A stretch of DNA of 64,000 nt from Betaproteobacteria bacterium (GCA_016868195.1 VGHQ01000001.1:1-64000), one strand, 5' to 3'. Shown: positions 26,277 through 34,186, counted from the first letter of the stretch. The notes: a model not told the origin generated them from the sequence alone. Numbers and translations are program-made.

Positions 26277-26405
26277 GCAGTATCAGTTAAATATCAAGAC
26301 TTCTCACCCTGAAATACCTTAGCAGTGGCAGACGTAGAAGTTTTTTTGGAATTAAAATCAGCGAGCACACCTAAGCACACAAAGCGTCAAAAAGCATACA
26401 TTATT

Positions 26406-26431
26406 AAAATGTCGTTCGAACGACATTTTTA
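26406..26431 (-). terminator. Terminator after the Anbu operon
   Basis: AAATGTCG / CGACATTT hairpin with A/T flanks, 42 bases past the Anbu stop; it could act in both directions. Confidence 0.65.
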
Positions 26432-26472
26432 AAAAGTCCTTTCAAAGCGCCCCTTTAAAAAGTGTCAAAATT

Positions 26473-27204
26473 TTAAAACCAGTTTGGATTCTTTAACCCT
26501 GTAAATACTTTCTTAAGTCCAGCTGACCATTCTTGTCGTAACTGAATGAAGTAAGGGTCATTATCTGTAATACGTTTTTTGTTTTTTGAGCTAAAACTAT
26601 TTATTTTATAAAGAAGTAAATCAATTGGAGCTGCTACGGAAATATTACTTCTTATGGTGGAGTCAAAAGATACAAGCAAACACTTCACAACATCCATCAT
26701 TTTAGAGTCATGTTTTACAACACGATCAATAATAGGCTTTCCATATTTTGTTTCACCAATTTGAAAGTAAGGTGTCTCAGGACATGTTTCAATAAAATTC
26801 CCTGCAGCATAGACATTAAACAGTCTTGGCTTCTCACCTTTAATTTGACCGCCAACTAAAATAGTTGCATTAAATTCAATATTTTGACTTTTAAGGTGTT
26901 TAGCATCACGTTCATAAGCTAAGCGCATTTCCTCACCTACCAGCGCTGCAACATCAAACATGCTTGAAACATTGTTAATATGTTTTGTTTTTCCTTTTTT
27001 TAAGGTATTTGCTTTTAGAGCATTCACTACAGACTGGGTGATCGCTAAATTACCTGCTGTGAGTATAACAATTACTCGCTTATTTTTAACCTCAAAAATA
27101 TGCATCTTAGGAACAATAGCGACTTGATCAACACCCGCGTTTGTTCTCGTATCTGATGCAAATACAAGGCCTTCATTTAATAAAAGGCCTACGCAATAGG
27201 TCAT
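26473..27204 (-). CDS. Anbu proteasome-type peptidase
   Basis: Ancestral beta-subunit homologue of HslV and the 20S proteasome, an N-terminal nucleophile hydrolase. The 243-residue protein begins MTYCVGLLL, so removal of Met leaves Thr as the expected nucleophile; ASDTRTNAGVD and ILTAGNLAITQSV are typical of the fold. It is the last gene of a four-gene operon with transglutaminase, alpha-E and ATP-grasp proteins, the classic Anbu neighbourhood. The substrate of this system is not established. Confidence 0.92.
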   Translation of the reverse strand: MTYCVGLLLNEGLVFASDTRTNAGVDQVAIVPKMHIFEVKNKRVIVILTAGNLAITQSVVNALKANTLKKGKTKHINNVSSMFDVAALVGEEMRLAYERDAKHLKSQNIEFNATILVGGQIKGEKPRLFNVYAAGNFIETCPETPYFQIGETKYGKPIIDRVVKHDSKMMDVVKCLLVSFDSTIRSNISVAAPIDLLLYKINSFSSKNKKRITDNDPYFIQLRQEWSAGLKKVFTGLKNPNWF

Positions 27205-27221
27205 ATGATTTCCTTCATTAA

Positions 27222-28079
27222 TTATTGTTGTTGCTGAGTAGCTTGAATTATAAGCTCAGATTTATCTATTTTTTTTCTTTTATCAATAGGTGTGTTGGAT
27301 TGATTAATAATAACAATAGACGCCATACCTTCGGCACCACCGCCAAGTCTGACACCGACTACAGGACTAGCTGATTTATAATCTAGTCCAACAGCTAGCC
27401 TTACATAAAGGTCATTTACACGGCATCCATTAGACACATCAAAACTTTGCCAGCCTAAATTTTCAAACCAAACATCCACCCATGCGTGAGACTGTATAAG
27501 ATGACCATCTTCAGTAAACATATATCCGCTGACATAACGCGCTGGCAAATTAAGCTCATGACAACAAGCTATAAAAATATGTGCGTGATCTTGGCATACG
27601 CCCTTTTTTAACTGAAAAGCTTCTGAAGCCGTTGTTGTAACTCTTGTTGCACCTTTAATATATTCAACCAAATTTAGAATTTCATGCATCATGTTTTCAA
27701 CCGATTCGTTTTGCTTCTCAACTGAAGTCTTAAACTTATGAGCAAATCGACTTAATTTTGCACTTGCTTCCGTAAGCTTGGTATCTCGCAAGAATATTGG
27801 AAGAGGTAAACGATCTTGATCATTTTTTTTATCTAATCCTGTTTCCACTTCACCTATTGCAACAATATCAATTGCTTGGTGCGGCTCATTTACTATTAAC
27901 CGATGGCTAATGTTTTTATAAGCATCCTGGAATTGATGTAACTCTCCCTTAACTTTAATATCCCACCGCCTTACATATTGTCCAAATTCACTACTTGGTG
28001 TTAAGCGAAGATGCTGAATGGTGTAATTTACAAAATCGCTATAACTATAGTGTGTATGATGTTCTATTTTAAGCAGCAT
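27222..28079 (-). CDS. Transglutaminase-like cysteine peptidase
   Basis: 285 residues with an N-terminal beta-strand domain (LLKIEHHTHYSYSDFV..., typical of bacterial transglutaminase N domains) and a papain-like core. The catalytic triad is visible in GVCQDHAHIF (Cys), SHAWVDVWF (His) and FDVSNG (Asp). The family may cleave or ligate peptide bonds; the role in the Anbu operon is unknown. It is two bases after the alpha-E gene and 17 bases before Anbu. Confidence 0.93.
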   Translation of the reverse strand: MLLKIEHHTHYSYSDFVNYTIQHLRLTPSSEFGQYVRRWDIKVKGELHQFQDAYKNISHRLIVNEPHQAIDIVAIGEVETGLDKKNDQDRLPLPIFLRDTKLTEASAKLSRFAHKFKTSVEKQNESVENMMHEILNLVEYIKGATRVTTTASEAFQLKKGVCQDHAHIFIACCHELNLPARYVSGYMFTEDGHLIQSHAWVDVWFENLGWQSFDVSNGCRVNDLYVRLAVGLDYKSASPVVGVRLGGGAEGMASIVIINQSNTPIDKRKKIDKSELIIQATQQQQ

Positions 28080-28081
28080 AA

Positions 28082-29026
28082 TTAATAAGTCGCACTTAAA
28101 AAGTGTTTATGAATTTCTTGGCCAATCAAATCATTCGACTTAATAAAGTCACTTAAAAATTCATGTAAGCCAGACTGGAAAATATCTTTGATTTTGCCGT
28201 AATGAAGCTTGGCATGGATTTCACCAGCGAGTCTAAATGCTTCATTATTTTTTGAATTAGACAGTGCTTCTAAAATAAGAATAATTTCATCAAAACATGC
28301 ATGAAGTGATCTTGGCATATCACATCTTAAAGTTAATAATTCTGCAACACGCCATGGCTCGATCGTATCATTAAATATTTTTTGATAAGCTTGAAGTGCT
28401 GATACAGATCTCAATACCGAGCTCCACTCATAATAATCTACAGCACCACCCACTTCTTGGCCAGTTGGTAAAAGTAAATGATATTTCACATCAAGCAATC
28501 TTGCTGTATTGTCTGCACGCTCAATAAATGTTCCAAGCCTTACAAAGTTAAAAGCATCATCTCGTAACATGGTTCCAAAACAAACGCCTCTAAATAAATG
28601 GGATCTTGTTTTTACCCAATCACAAAATTCACGTAATCCTTTTTTAGAAAAATCTTGCTTAAGAAATTGACTGAACTCTAGCCAAATAGAATTAATACTC
28701 TCCCAGGTTTCTGTTGTCATTGTAACTCTGACGGCATGAGCATTTTCTCGTGCAGATTTAAGTGCAGAATAAATGCTTGAAGGATTTCTTTGGTCCATTG
28801 CTAAGTAATTAATGACATTAGCTGCAGTCACTTCACCAATATCTTTTTCGTATATTTCTGTTGTGCCTGATATTTCTAGCGCAGGCGACCAGAACATGGC
28901 TTCCGTAATATCCTCATTGGGCACCAATGACATGTTATAAGTCACATCAAGTGCACGTGCCATATTTTCAGCGCGTTCAATATATCGTGCCATCCAATAT
29001 AAATGATCTGCGGTTCGACTAAGCAT
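28082..29026 (-). CDS. Alpha-E domain protein
   Basis: 314-residue, mainly alpha-helical protein starting MLSRTADHLYWMARYIERAE, the diagnostic opening of the alpha-E (DUF403) family. RLGTFIERADNTARLLDVKY repeats the same helix signature in the second half. It is found next to circularly permuted ATP-grasp proteins, where the pair is thought to be a peptide-bond or amide-forming unit (family-level proposal). It overlaps the end of the ATP-grasp gene by eight bases. Confidence 0.94.
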   Translation of the reverse strand: MLSRTADHLYWMARYIERAENMARALDVTYNMSLVPNEDITEAMFWSPALEISGTTEIYEKDIGEVTAANVINYLAMDQRNPSSIYSALKSARENAHAVRVTMTTETWESINSIWLEFSQFLKQDFSKKGLREFCDWVKTRSHLFRGVCFGTMLRDDAFNFVRLGTFIERADNTARLLDVKYHLLLPTGQEVGGAVDYYEWSSVLRSVSALQAYQKIFNDTIEPWRVAELLTLRCDMPRSLHACFDEIILILEALSNSKNNEAFRLAGEIHAKLHYGKIKDIFQSGLHEFLSDFIKSNDLIGQEIHKHFLSATY

Positions 29027-30449
29027 GATGATTCTTTTCTAGAATCCACGTATCTTTTGTGCCGCCACCTTGAGATGAATTCACGACGAGTGATCCTTTC
29101 TTAAGAGCGACACGACATAGTCCACCTGGCACCACACTCGTCTCTTTACCTGATAGGACAAATGGCCTTAAATCTACATGTCTTGAATCAATACTTTCAT
29201 CAATTAATGTAGGGCATTGAGAAAGTGATAGAGTAGGTTGCGCTATATAGTTATTTGGATTTTTTATAATAACTTCACGGAATACTTCAATTTCTTTTTT
29301 AGTTGAAGTAGGTCCTACAAGCATGCCGTAACCCCCTGATCCCTGAACTTCTTTTACGACAAGTTCATTTAAATGAGACAGTGTATATTGCAAATCATCT
29401 TCTTTACTTAGGTCATAAGTGGGCACATTTTCTAAAATAGGTTTTTCATTTAAATAAAATTCAATCATCTTAGGCACATACATATAGGTTGCTTTATCGT
29501 CGGCAACTCCTGTTCCAATAGCATTGGCTAATGTCACACCACCCTCGCGATAAACAGAAAGTAGTCCTGGCACTCCTAACATTGATATTTCATTAAAGGC
29601 TAAGGGGTCAATATAATCATCATCAATACGACGATAAATAACATCCACTCGTCTGGGGCCTTCGGTTGTTTTCATATATACCGAATTCTTACTTACAAAA
29701 AGATCTTTACCTTCTACAAGTTCAATACCCATTTGCTGTGCAATAAATGCATGTTCGAAATAAGCACTGTTATATGCACCTGGCGTTAGAAGAACTACCG
29801 TGGGATCTTCTATGCCGTTTTGCGCAACAGCGCGTAAATTATTTAATAAGACTTGTGGGTAGTGTTCTACAGGAGCTACTGAATAGCGACGAAATAATTC
29901 TGGAAATAATCGCATCATCATTTTTCTGTTCTCAAGCATATAAGAAACCCCTGAAGGTGTTCTTAAGTTATCTTCAAGGACATAAAATTGTGATTCATCT
30001 ATTCTTACAATATCAATTCCGGCAATATGCGCATAAATTTGATTAGGCACATCAACACCAAACATTTCGGGACGGTATTGAGAATTTTGTAATAAAGATT
30101 GAGGGACTAACCCTTCTTTAATAATAAGTTGATCATGATAAATATCATGCAAAAACATATTTAATGCTTTCACACGCTGAATTGTGCCCTTAGAAATAAA
30201 ATCCCATTCTTTAGAAGACAGAAGTCTTGGAATAATATCGAAAGGGATTAATCGCTCGGCACCATCCGTCTCACCATAAACGTTAAATGTAATACCCACT
30301 CTTCGAAACAGAAGTTCTGCTTCCTGATTTTTACTTTTAAGCTGTGTATTTGAAGTATCTTTGAGCCACTGGCTATAAGCAGAATAAATACTTCTTATCT
30401 CATCTTTGCCTGAGGTCATTTCATCAAAAAATGTATTTGTCTTTGCCAT
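29019..30449 (-). CDS. Circularly permuted ATP-grasp protein
   Basis: 476 residues of the permuted ATP-grasp family (DUF404/407 type). Landmarks are RLIPFDIIPRLL near residue 65, YVLEDNLRTPSGVSYMLENR near 150 and VVKEVQGSGGYGMLVGP near 365, the latter resembling the ATP-grasp glycine-rich loop. It probably activates a carboxylate with ATP to form an amide or peptide bond. It is first in the Anbu operon; the 432 bases upstream hold the promoter region and the tRNA-Lys leader, with no other gene that I can support. Confidence 0.93.
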   Translation of the reverse strand: MAKTNTFFDEMTSGKDEIRSIYSAYSQWLKDTSNTQLKSKNQEAELLFRRVGITFNVYGETDGAERLIPFDIIPRLLSSKEWDFISKGTIQRVKALNMFLHDIYHDQLIIKEGLVPQSLLQNSQYRPEMFGVDVPNQIYAHIAGIDIVRIDESQFYVLEDNLRTPSGVSYMLENRKMMMRLFPELFRRYSVAPVEHYPQVLLNNLRAVAQNGIEDPTVVLLTPGAYNSAYFEHAFIAQQMGIELVEGKDLFVSKNSVYMKTTEGPRRVDVIYRRIDDDYIDPLAFNEISMLGVPGLLSVYREGGVTLANAIGTGVADDKATYMYVPKMIEFYLNEKPILENVPTYDLSKEDDLQYTLSHLNELVVKEVQGSGGYGMLVGPTSTKKEIEVFREVIIKNPNNYIAQPTLSLSQCPTLIDESIDSRHVDLRPFVLSGKETSVVPGGLCRVALKKGSLVVNSSQGGGTKDTWILEKNHHA

Positions 30450-30764
30450 CTAACGCCCTAAAAAAATGCATTTTCTTTATATAAATTTTAATAGTGGCTC
30501 TTTCACGCTCAATCTTGGTGAAAAATGCACTTATATATGAATTAGAGCAAAATTCATGCCAAATAATGGCACTTGCATTGATCTGCAATGAGTTAAAAGA
30601 AACGGTTTGGTAGTAATTTAAAAATTTGGAAACTGAATGACAATATGAAGTCATCTTCAAATAACAAGAGTTTTAAATGATTTTTCTTTGAATAGAATTC
30701 TGAGTATTAACTATGATGAATTTTAGAAACAATAACGCAAAACATATTTTAAAAAAATTGTTTT

Positions 30765-30785
30765 GAATCCAAAATCTCTGGATTC
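30765..30785. repeat. Hairpin before boundary H
   Basis: GAATCC / GGATTC with a nine-base loop, 14 bases before the leader of the intact tRNA-Lys. There is no T-run, so it is not called a terminator. Confidence 0.45.
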
Positions 30786-30798
30786 CGGATATTTTGTA

Positions 30799-30881
30799 AC
30801 ACACCCCTAATCCACCCCTATCACTTTTGGTCTATCCAAACCTTCTGTATAGCCCACAAATACAGTAAAATAATCACTTCT
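30799..30881 (+). promoter_or_regulatory. Leader/promoter region of the intact tRNA-Lys
   Basis: Begins AACACACCCCTAATCC and runs to the tRNA. AATACAGTAAAATAATCACTTC includes a likely -10 (TAAAAT, about 12 bases before the tRNA). The -35 is weak (TTCTGT). The same block heads most other boundaries, so the cassettes carried the tRNA promoter with them. Confidence 0.6.
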
Positions 30882-30957
30882 GGGGGATTAGCTCAGTTGG
30901 TAGAGCAGCGGACTCTTAATCCGTTTGTCGCGAGTTCGACCCTCGCATCCCCCACCA
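30882..30957 (+). tRNA. tRNA-Lys(CTT)
   Basis: Complete 76-base cloverleaf: acceptor GGGGGAT / ATCCCCC, D-arm GCTC/GAGC, anticodon stem GCGGA/TCCGT with loop CTCTTAA (anticodon CTT), T-arm GCGAG/CTCGC, and encoded CCA. It is the only intact copy among the repeats and the right-hand end of the cassette array. Confidence 0.97.
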
Positions 30958-31020
30958 CTAAAATTAGTTTATTTCTGATAATCTCTATTAAAATTTAATT
31001 TTATAAACTTAAGGAAAAAA

Positions 31021-31335
31021 ATGGCTACAGCCGTAATTATTAAACACCCAAATTCGGGCATGATTAAAATTGGTTACTATGGTTTTAGTTGGACCTATCT
31101 TTTTTTTGGTTGGTTTGTGCCGCTTTTTAGAGGTGAATTAGGTGTGGCTGCGCTTCATATGCTTTTTTCAATTATCACATTAGGGCTATGGCAAATCATT
31201 GTGGCATTTTTATATAACAGACAATATATGACGCGTATGTTTATGAATGGATGGGTTTTAGCAGACTCAGAAGGTAATAATGAAATGGCCGCTCAAAGAC
31301 TTGGAGTTGTATTGCCTAAACGTGGACGTAAATAA
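31021..31335 (+). CDS. Small membrane protein (HrgC-like)
   Basis: 104 residues with hydrophobic stretches at about 24-37 and 43-66, preceded by IKIGYYGFSWTYLFFGWFVPLFRGE, which resembles HrgC-type small membrane proteins of unknown role. The C-terminus is basic (LPKRGRK) and likely cytoplasmic. The ATG has AAGGA six bases before it. It is transcribed alone, after tRNA-Lys. Confidence 0.7.
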   Translation: MATAVIIKHPNSGMIKIGYYGFSWTYLFFGWFVPLFRGELGVAALHMLFSIITLGLWQIIVAFLYNRQYMTRMFMNGWVLADSEGNNEMAAQRLGVVLPKRGRK

Positions 31336-31339
31336 AACT

Positions 31340-31720
31340 CTATTTCTTTTTGCTGCAGACACTCTTTAAATATAAATCATTAAGCGTTTTAGGTTTGATT
31401 GTTTGCCAATCTAATGCTTCACCTTTATTGAAGACAGCACGACCTTGTCCCATAGGCTCTGCGTATAGCGCGTAAGCTAAAATTCTCATTTTACGAGCCT
31501 TACAATCAAATTCTGATCTATTTTTAATAGATCGATATTGAAGATTTTTAATGGTTTGTGGTTCAGCGTAATTTTGCAAATACCACGCCCTTGTTTTTTG
31601 TCCACTTTTGCTCATAAGGGCATAATCTATGTAATGATCGGCATCGTCTTGATGCACCAAAGACCAATCAGCAAAGGAATAAATCGGAATGAGAAAGAAA
31701 AGAAGCAGAAAAAATTTCAT
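31340..31720 (-). CDS. Secreted surface-adhesin protein E-like protein
   Basis: 126 residues from the ATG at 31720; the frame opens 12 codons earlier, but this ATG gives a proper signal peptide (MKFFLLLFFLIPIYSFA, cut near 17). The mature part has WSLVHQDDADHYIDYALM, then a pair of cysteines (in SEFDCKARKMR and KSVCSKK), matching the short periplasmic surface-adhesin E-like family. The function is unclear. It converges with the upstream plus-strand gene, with only four bases between. Confidence 0.7.
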   Translation of the reverse strand: MKFFLLLFFLIPIYSFADWSLVHQDDADHYIDYALMSKSGQKTRAWYLQNYAEPQTIKNLQYRSIKNRSEFDCKARKMRILAYALYAEPMGQGRAVFNKGEALDWQTIKPKTLNDLYLKSVCSKKK

Positions 31721-31839
31721 GGTACAAATCATCGCATTTAATAAATCTTTTCTCAACCTTAAACTTATGAGAAATGACGGCTTGTCTATTCACTGAAGGC
31801 TGAGCATAATAAAACATCATTTAATTTAAGATAAAAAAA

Positions 31840-32853
31840 ATGAAAAAAATACGTTGGGGTATTCTGGGGGCTGCGCGCGTAAATGAACGACTTCTTCCAG
31901 CTATTGCTAATAGTCCGTTTGGTGATCTATTTGCCATTGGAAGTCGAAGAGCAAATGCCGCAAACGAATGTTTAGAAAAATATCAACCCAACCTAAAAGA
32001 TAAAGTTGAAACCTTTAATTCACTGGATGAAGTGATTTTTCATCCCGATATAGATGCTATTTATATTCCGCTCTCAAATGAAGAGCATACCGAACCAGCT
32101 CTTAAAGCGATTAATCATAAAAAACATGTGCTAATTGAAAAACCTATCGCTCTTCATTCAAAAGAAGTTAAAGCACTTCAAAAGGCTGCCGAAAAAAATC
32201 ATGTCAAAGTGATGGAAGGTTTTATGTATGTCTTTCATCCGCAATTTGATCGCGTAAAAGAAATCATCAGCTCAGGATTATTAGGTGATGTTCAATATGT
32301 GCATTCTATGTTTTCTTTTCCAATTCAGCCTGCACGTTTTTACAGAATTAATCGTTCAATTGAAAATGGTGGTGGTGCACTTTGGGATATTGGACCTTAT
32401 GCCATTCATACGATAAGGCAATGCTTTGAACAGAATCCTCTATCAATCGTTGCAAAAAGCCATCTCAATGAACACCGAGCAGATCTCACAACCTCAGGGA
32501 TAATAGATTTTGGAAATAATAGACGCGCACAATTTGATATCAGCTTTGAATGTATTCGACGTTCTCAATTTGAAATATTTGGATCAAAAGGGAAATTAAT
32601 GTGCCATACATTATGGCAACATGAGAATGATGAAGCCTTATTAACCTTAACAACAGATACAGATGGGGCAAAAAATGAACATATTAAAAAAGCCAATCAT
32701 TTTACGCTTGAGATTGATCACTTTAACCAATGCATCATCAATAATACCGCACCTAAACTTTCTTTAAATGATGCACTATGGAATACAAAAACATTGGAAG
32801 CCATTCAATCATCCATCAAAACAAAAACCTGGGTTCATCTTACAAATCTTTAA
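31840..32853 (+). CDS. Gfo/Idh/MocA-family oxidoreductase
   Basis: NAD(P)-dependent dehydrogenase of sugars or related polyols; the substrate is not evident. The 337 residues start with the Rossmann loop WGILGAARVNERLLPAI, contain the family EKP motif (HVLIEKPIALHS, about residue 100) in the active-site cleft, and a C-terminal alpha/beta domain with ENGGGALWDIGPYAIH. It is a single-gene unit closed by a strong terminator. Confidence 0.93.
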   Translation: MKKIRWGILGAARVNERLLPAIANSPFGDLFAIGSRRANAANECLEKYQPNLKDKVETFNSLDEVIFHPDIDAIYIPLSNEEHTEPALKAINHKKHVLIEKPIALHSKEVKALQKAAEKNHVKVMEGFMYVFHPQFDRVKEIISSGLLGDVQYVHSMFSFPIQPARFYRINRSIENGGGALWDIGPYAIHTIRQCFEQNPLSIVAKSHLNEHRADLTTSGIIDFGNNRRAQFDISFECIRRSQFEIFGSKGKLMCHTLWQHENDEALLTLTTDTDGAKNEHIKKANHFTLEIDHFNQCIINNTAPKLSLNDALWNTKTLEAIQSSIKTKTWVHLTNL

Positions 32854-32858
32854 AAACA

Positions 32859-32886
32859 AAAAAGCCCGCTTATAGCGGGCTTTTTT
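32859..32886. terminator. Strong bidirectional terminator
   Basis: AAAGCCCGCT TAT AGCGGGCTTT, a G/C-rich stem with A-run and T-run. It separates the oxidoreductase (plus) from pqqA (minus), which converge on it. Confidence 0.92.
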
Positions 32887-32899
32887 AAAATCTGAATAA

Positions 32900-32971
32900 T
32901 TACTTATTCATTACATACATTGTAACTTCGAAACCGAAACGCATTTCAGTAGCAGCTGGAGTTGTCCACAT
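32900..32971 (-). CDS. pqqA: Coenzyme PQQ precursor peptide PqqA
   Basis: A 23-residue peptide beginning MWTTPAATEMRFGFEVTMY. It has the invariant Glu-x-x-x-Tyr pair (Glu15 and Tyr19), the two residues cross-linked and built into pyrroloquinoline quinone by the PqqBCDE/F enzymes. An AAGGG ribosome site lies nine bases before the ATG. The remaining pqq genes are not in the window, so this is an orphan precursor gene. PQQ is the cofactor of periplasmic methanol dehydrogenases, a strong pointer to methylotrophy. Confidence 0.95.
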   Translation of the reverse strand: MWTTPAATEMRFGFEVTMYVMNK

Positions 32972-33059
32972 GATATTTACCCTTTTTATAAAGTTAATAA
33001 GAAATTTCTTAAAAGTCATCTTACTCGGACTATAAAAGTAAACACCTATAGGATCATGA

Positions 33060-33083
33060 ATGAGGTCTCATGAAAATCATGAG
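33060..33083. promoter_or_regulatory. Overlapping inverted repeats upstream of pqqA
   Basis: ATGAGGTCTCAT (33060-33071) is a perfect 12-base palindrome and CTCATGA AAA TCATGAG (33067-33083) an overlapping inverted repeat. They lie about 90 bases upstream of pqqA, where a regulator could bind. With the palindrome AAGAAATTTCTT (32999-33010) they are all I see in 32972-33145. Confidence 0.4.
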
Positions 33084-33145
33084 AGATAAGGCAATAAAAC
33101 AATAAATTTATATTAAAATCTATATAAATCAATAACTTATAAAAA

Positions 33146-33214
33146 CTACACCTTAGCAGGCTTAGGTTGTGGTTTTTTACCTTTAGATTCTTTTCTCTTA
33201 TCTTTACTACCCAT
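33146..33214 (-). CDS. Very small basic protein (22 residues)
   Basis: Starts MGSKDKRKESKGKKPQP and ends PAKV. About eight of its 22 residues are lysine, plus one arginine, with no hydrophobic segment. An AGAGG ribosome site six bases before the ATG is among the best in this region, which is why I call it. The family is not recognised; it could be a nucleic-acid- or ribosome-binding microprotein. It lies between the gene at 33263 and pqqA on the same strand. Confidence 0.55.
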   Translation of the reverse strand: MGSKDKRKESKGKKPQPKPAKV

Positions 33215-33262
33215 ATACGGCCTCTTTAATAGGTTGAATAAATGAACATTGTATACGAAAGG

Positions 33263-33532
33263 CTAAGTCTTCAGCCGCTTCTTTATTTCTTTTTCGTACT
33301 CTGGAAAATAATGCGAAATTACCTCTAAGTCGAATTGAGAAAGAATGGAGTTGTTAGACTCTCGCTCCAATAAAAACTCAAACGATGCTTTGATTAAATT
33401 CTCATGCGAGACTTTACCATCCGTTAGTGAATTATAAAGATCATTTGAAATATGAACCTTATGTTGTGTAGTTGATTTTAATTTGACCGTAACTTCAAAA
33501 TCAGAATCTTTAATTAATTTAATCGTAATCAT
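33263..33532 (-). CDS. Hypothetical cytoplasmic protein
   Basis: 89 residues, no signal or membrane segment, a mixed beta-then-alpha pattern: ITIKLIKDSDFEVTVKLKS at the start, then helices ending HYFPEYEKEIKKRL. The middle ENLIKASFEFLLERESNNSIL resembles small uncharacterised proteobacterial proteins, but I assign no function. Its ATG overlaps the stop of the upstream membrane-protein gene by four bases, indicating translational coupling. Confidence 0.7.
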   Translation of the reverse strand: MITIKLIKDSDFEVTVKLKSTTQHKVHISNDLYNSLTDGKVSHENLIKASFEFLLERESNNSILSQFDLEVISHYFPEYEKEIKKRLKT

Positions 33533-33825
33533 TTACGTCTTAATGTTGCTTCTTTACCCCAGCGCTTAACTAGAAGATAAAGAATAAAGAAAGAGATGAT
33601 TACAAAAGCAATTCTGACCGGTAGATAAGTTAAATCAGAAAAAATATATTGAAAAAAAACATAAGGCGTTAAAAGTAAAGCTGAAATAACTCGAGCCCAA
33701 TATAATTTTTTTAAGTGCTTATTTTTTTTATTTTTTTGATAAGTTTTCCAAGAAAGAGCGGCAAATAAAAGTGCGGCAAATAAAAATAAAACTCCGCCAT
33801 ACATAATTATCATGAAGACATTCAT
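33529..33825 (-). CDS. Small integral membrane protein
   Basis: 98 residues with three hydrophobic stretches (about 5-25, 45-65 and 70-88) separated by a lysine-rich cytoplasmic loop (KTYQKNKKNKHLKKLYW). The family is not recognised. It lies 13 bases after the YkgJ-type gene and is coupled to the downstream 89-residue gene, so the three are likely one operon. Confidence 0.7.
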   Translation of the reverse strand: MNVFMIIMYGGVLFLFAALLFAALSWKTYQKNKKNKHLKKLYWARVISALLLTPYVFFQYIFSDLTYLPVRIAFVIISFFILYLLVKRWGKEATLRRK

Positions 33826-33838
33826 TATTTATACCTTT

Positions 33839-34186
33839 TTAAATAGTGGTTTCTGGTAATAGTTTTAATCCAATATTTTTTCTTAATTCATTACACTTTG
33901 GATTTGGTTTACCATTTTCATATAATTCAAATTCACGACAAGGTGATGGTCTTGATTCATAAATTGAACATCGATAACCTTCTTCATTAGAATAGGATAA
34001 TGCAACACATTTTCCTTTGCCAAACTCAGTACCTTTCATACATGCCATATGATCGTTGACTTTGGTTGTATAAGATAAAGGCACTTTGCCAATACCATTG
34101 CCTTCTATCTCTGCGTGATAAAATGAAACTCTAAAATATTGACAACATTGTCCACATTCAAAGCAAGGATTGATTTGATCTGTCAT
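33839..34186 (-). CDS. YkgJ-family cysteine-cluster protein
   Basis: 115 residues with the Zn/Fe-binding cysteine pattern of the YkgJ (CxxxCxxCC) family: FECGQCCQYF at residues 8-17, then KGKCVALSY, YRCSIYESRPSPCREF and a final KCNE. The family is proposed to bind a metal cluster; its role is not settled. It directly follows the MEKHLA gene with no gap. Confidence 0.88.
   Translation of the reverse strand: MTDQINPCFECGQCCQYFRVSFYHAEIEGNGIGKVPLSYTTKVNDHMACMKGTEFGKGKCVALSYSNEEGYRCSIYESRPSPCREFELYENGKPNPKCNELRKNIGLKLLPETTI

Noticed and set aside
26473-30449. A genuine 20S proteasome system
   Set aside because: There are no alpha subunit, ATPase or Pup genes; the peptidase and its neighbours match the Anbu operon.
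30424-30660. 78-codon minus-strand open frame upstream of the ATP-grasp gene
   Set aside because: It overlaps the start of that gene and has atypical composition; the region is better read as a promoter area.
1-30957. CRISPR array or integron for the repeated boundaries
   Set aside because: The repeats are kilobases apart, are tRNA fragments, and no Cas protein, integron integrase or attC-like folded sites are present.
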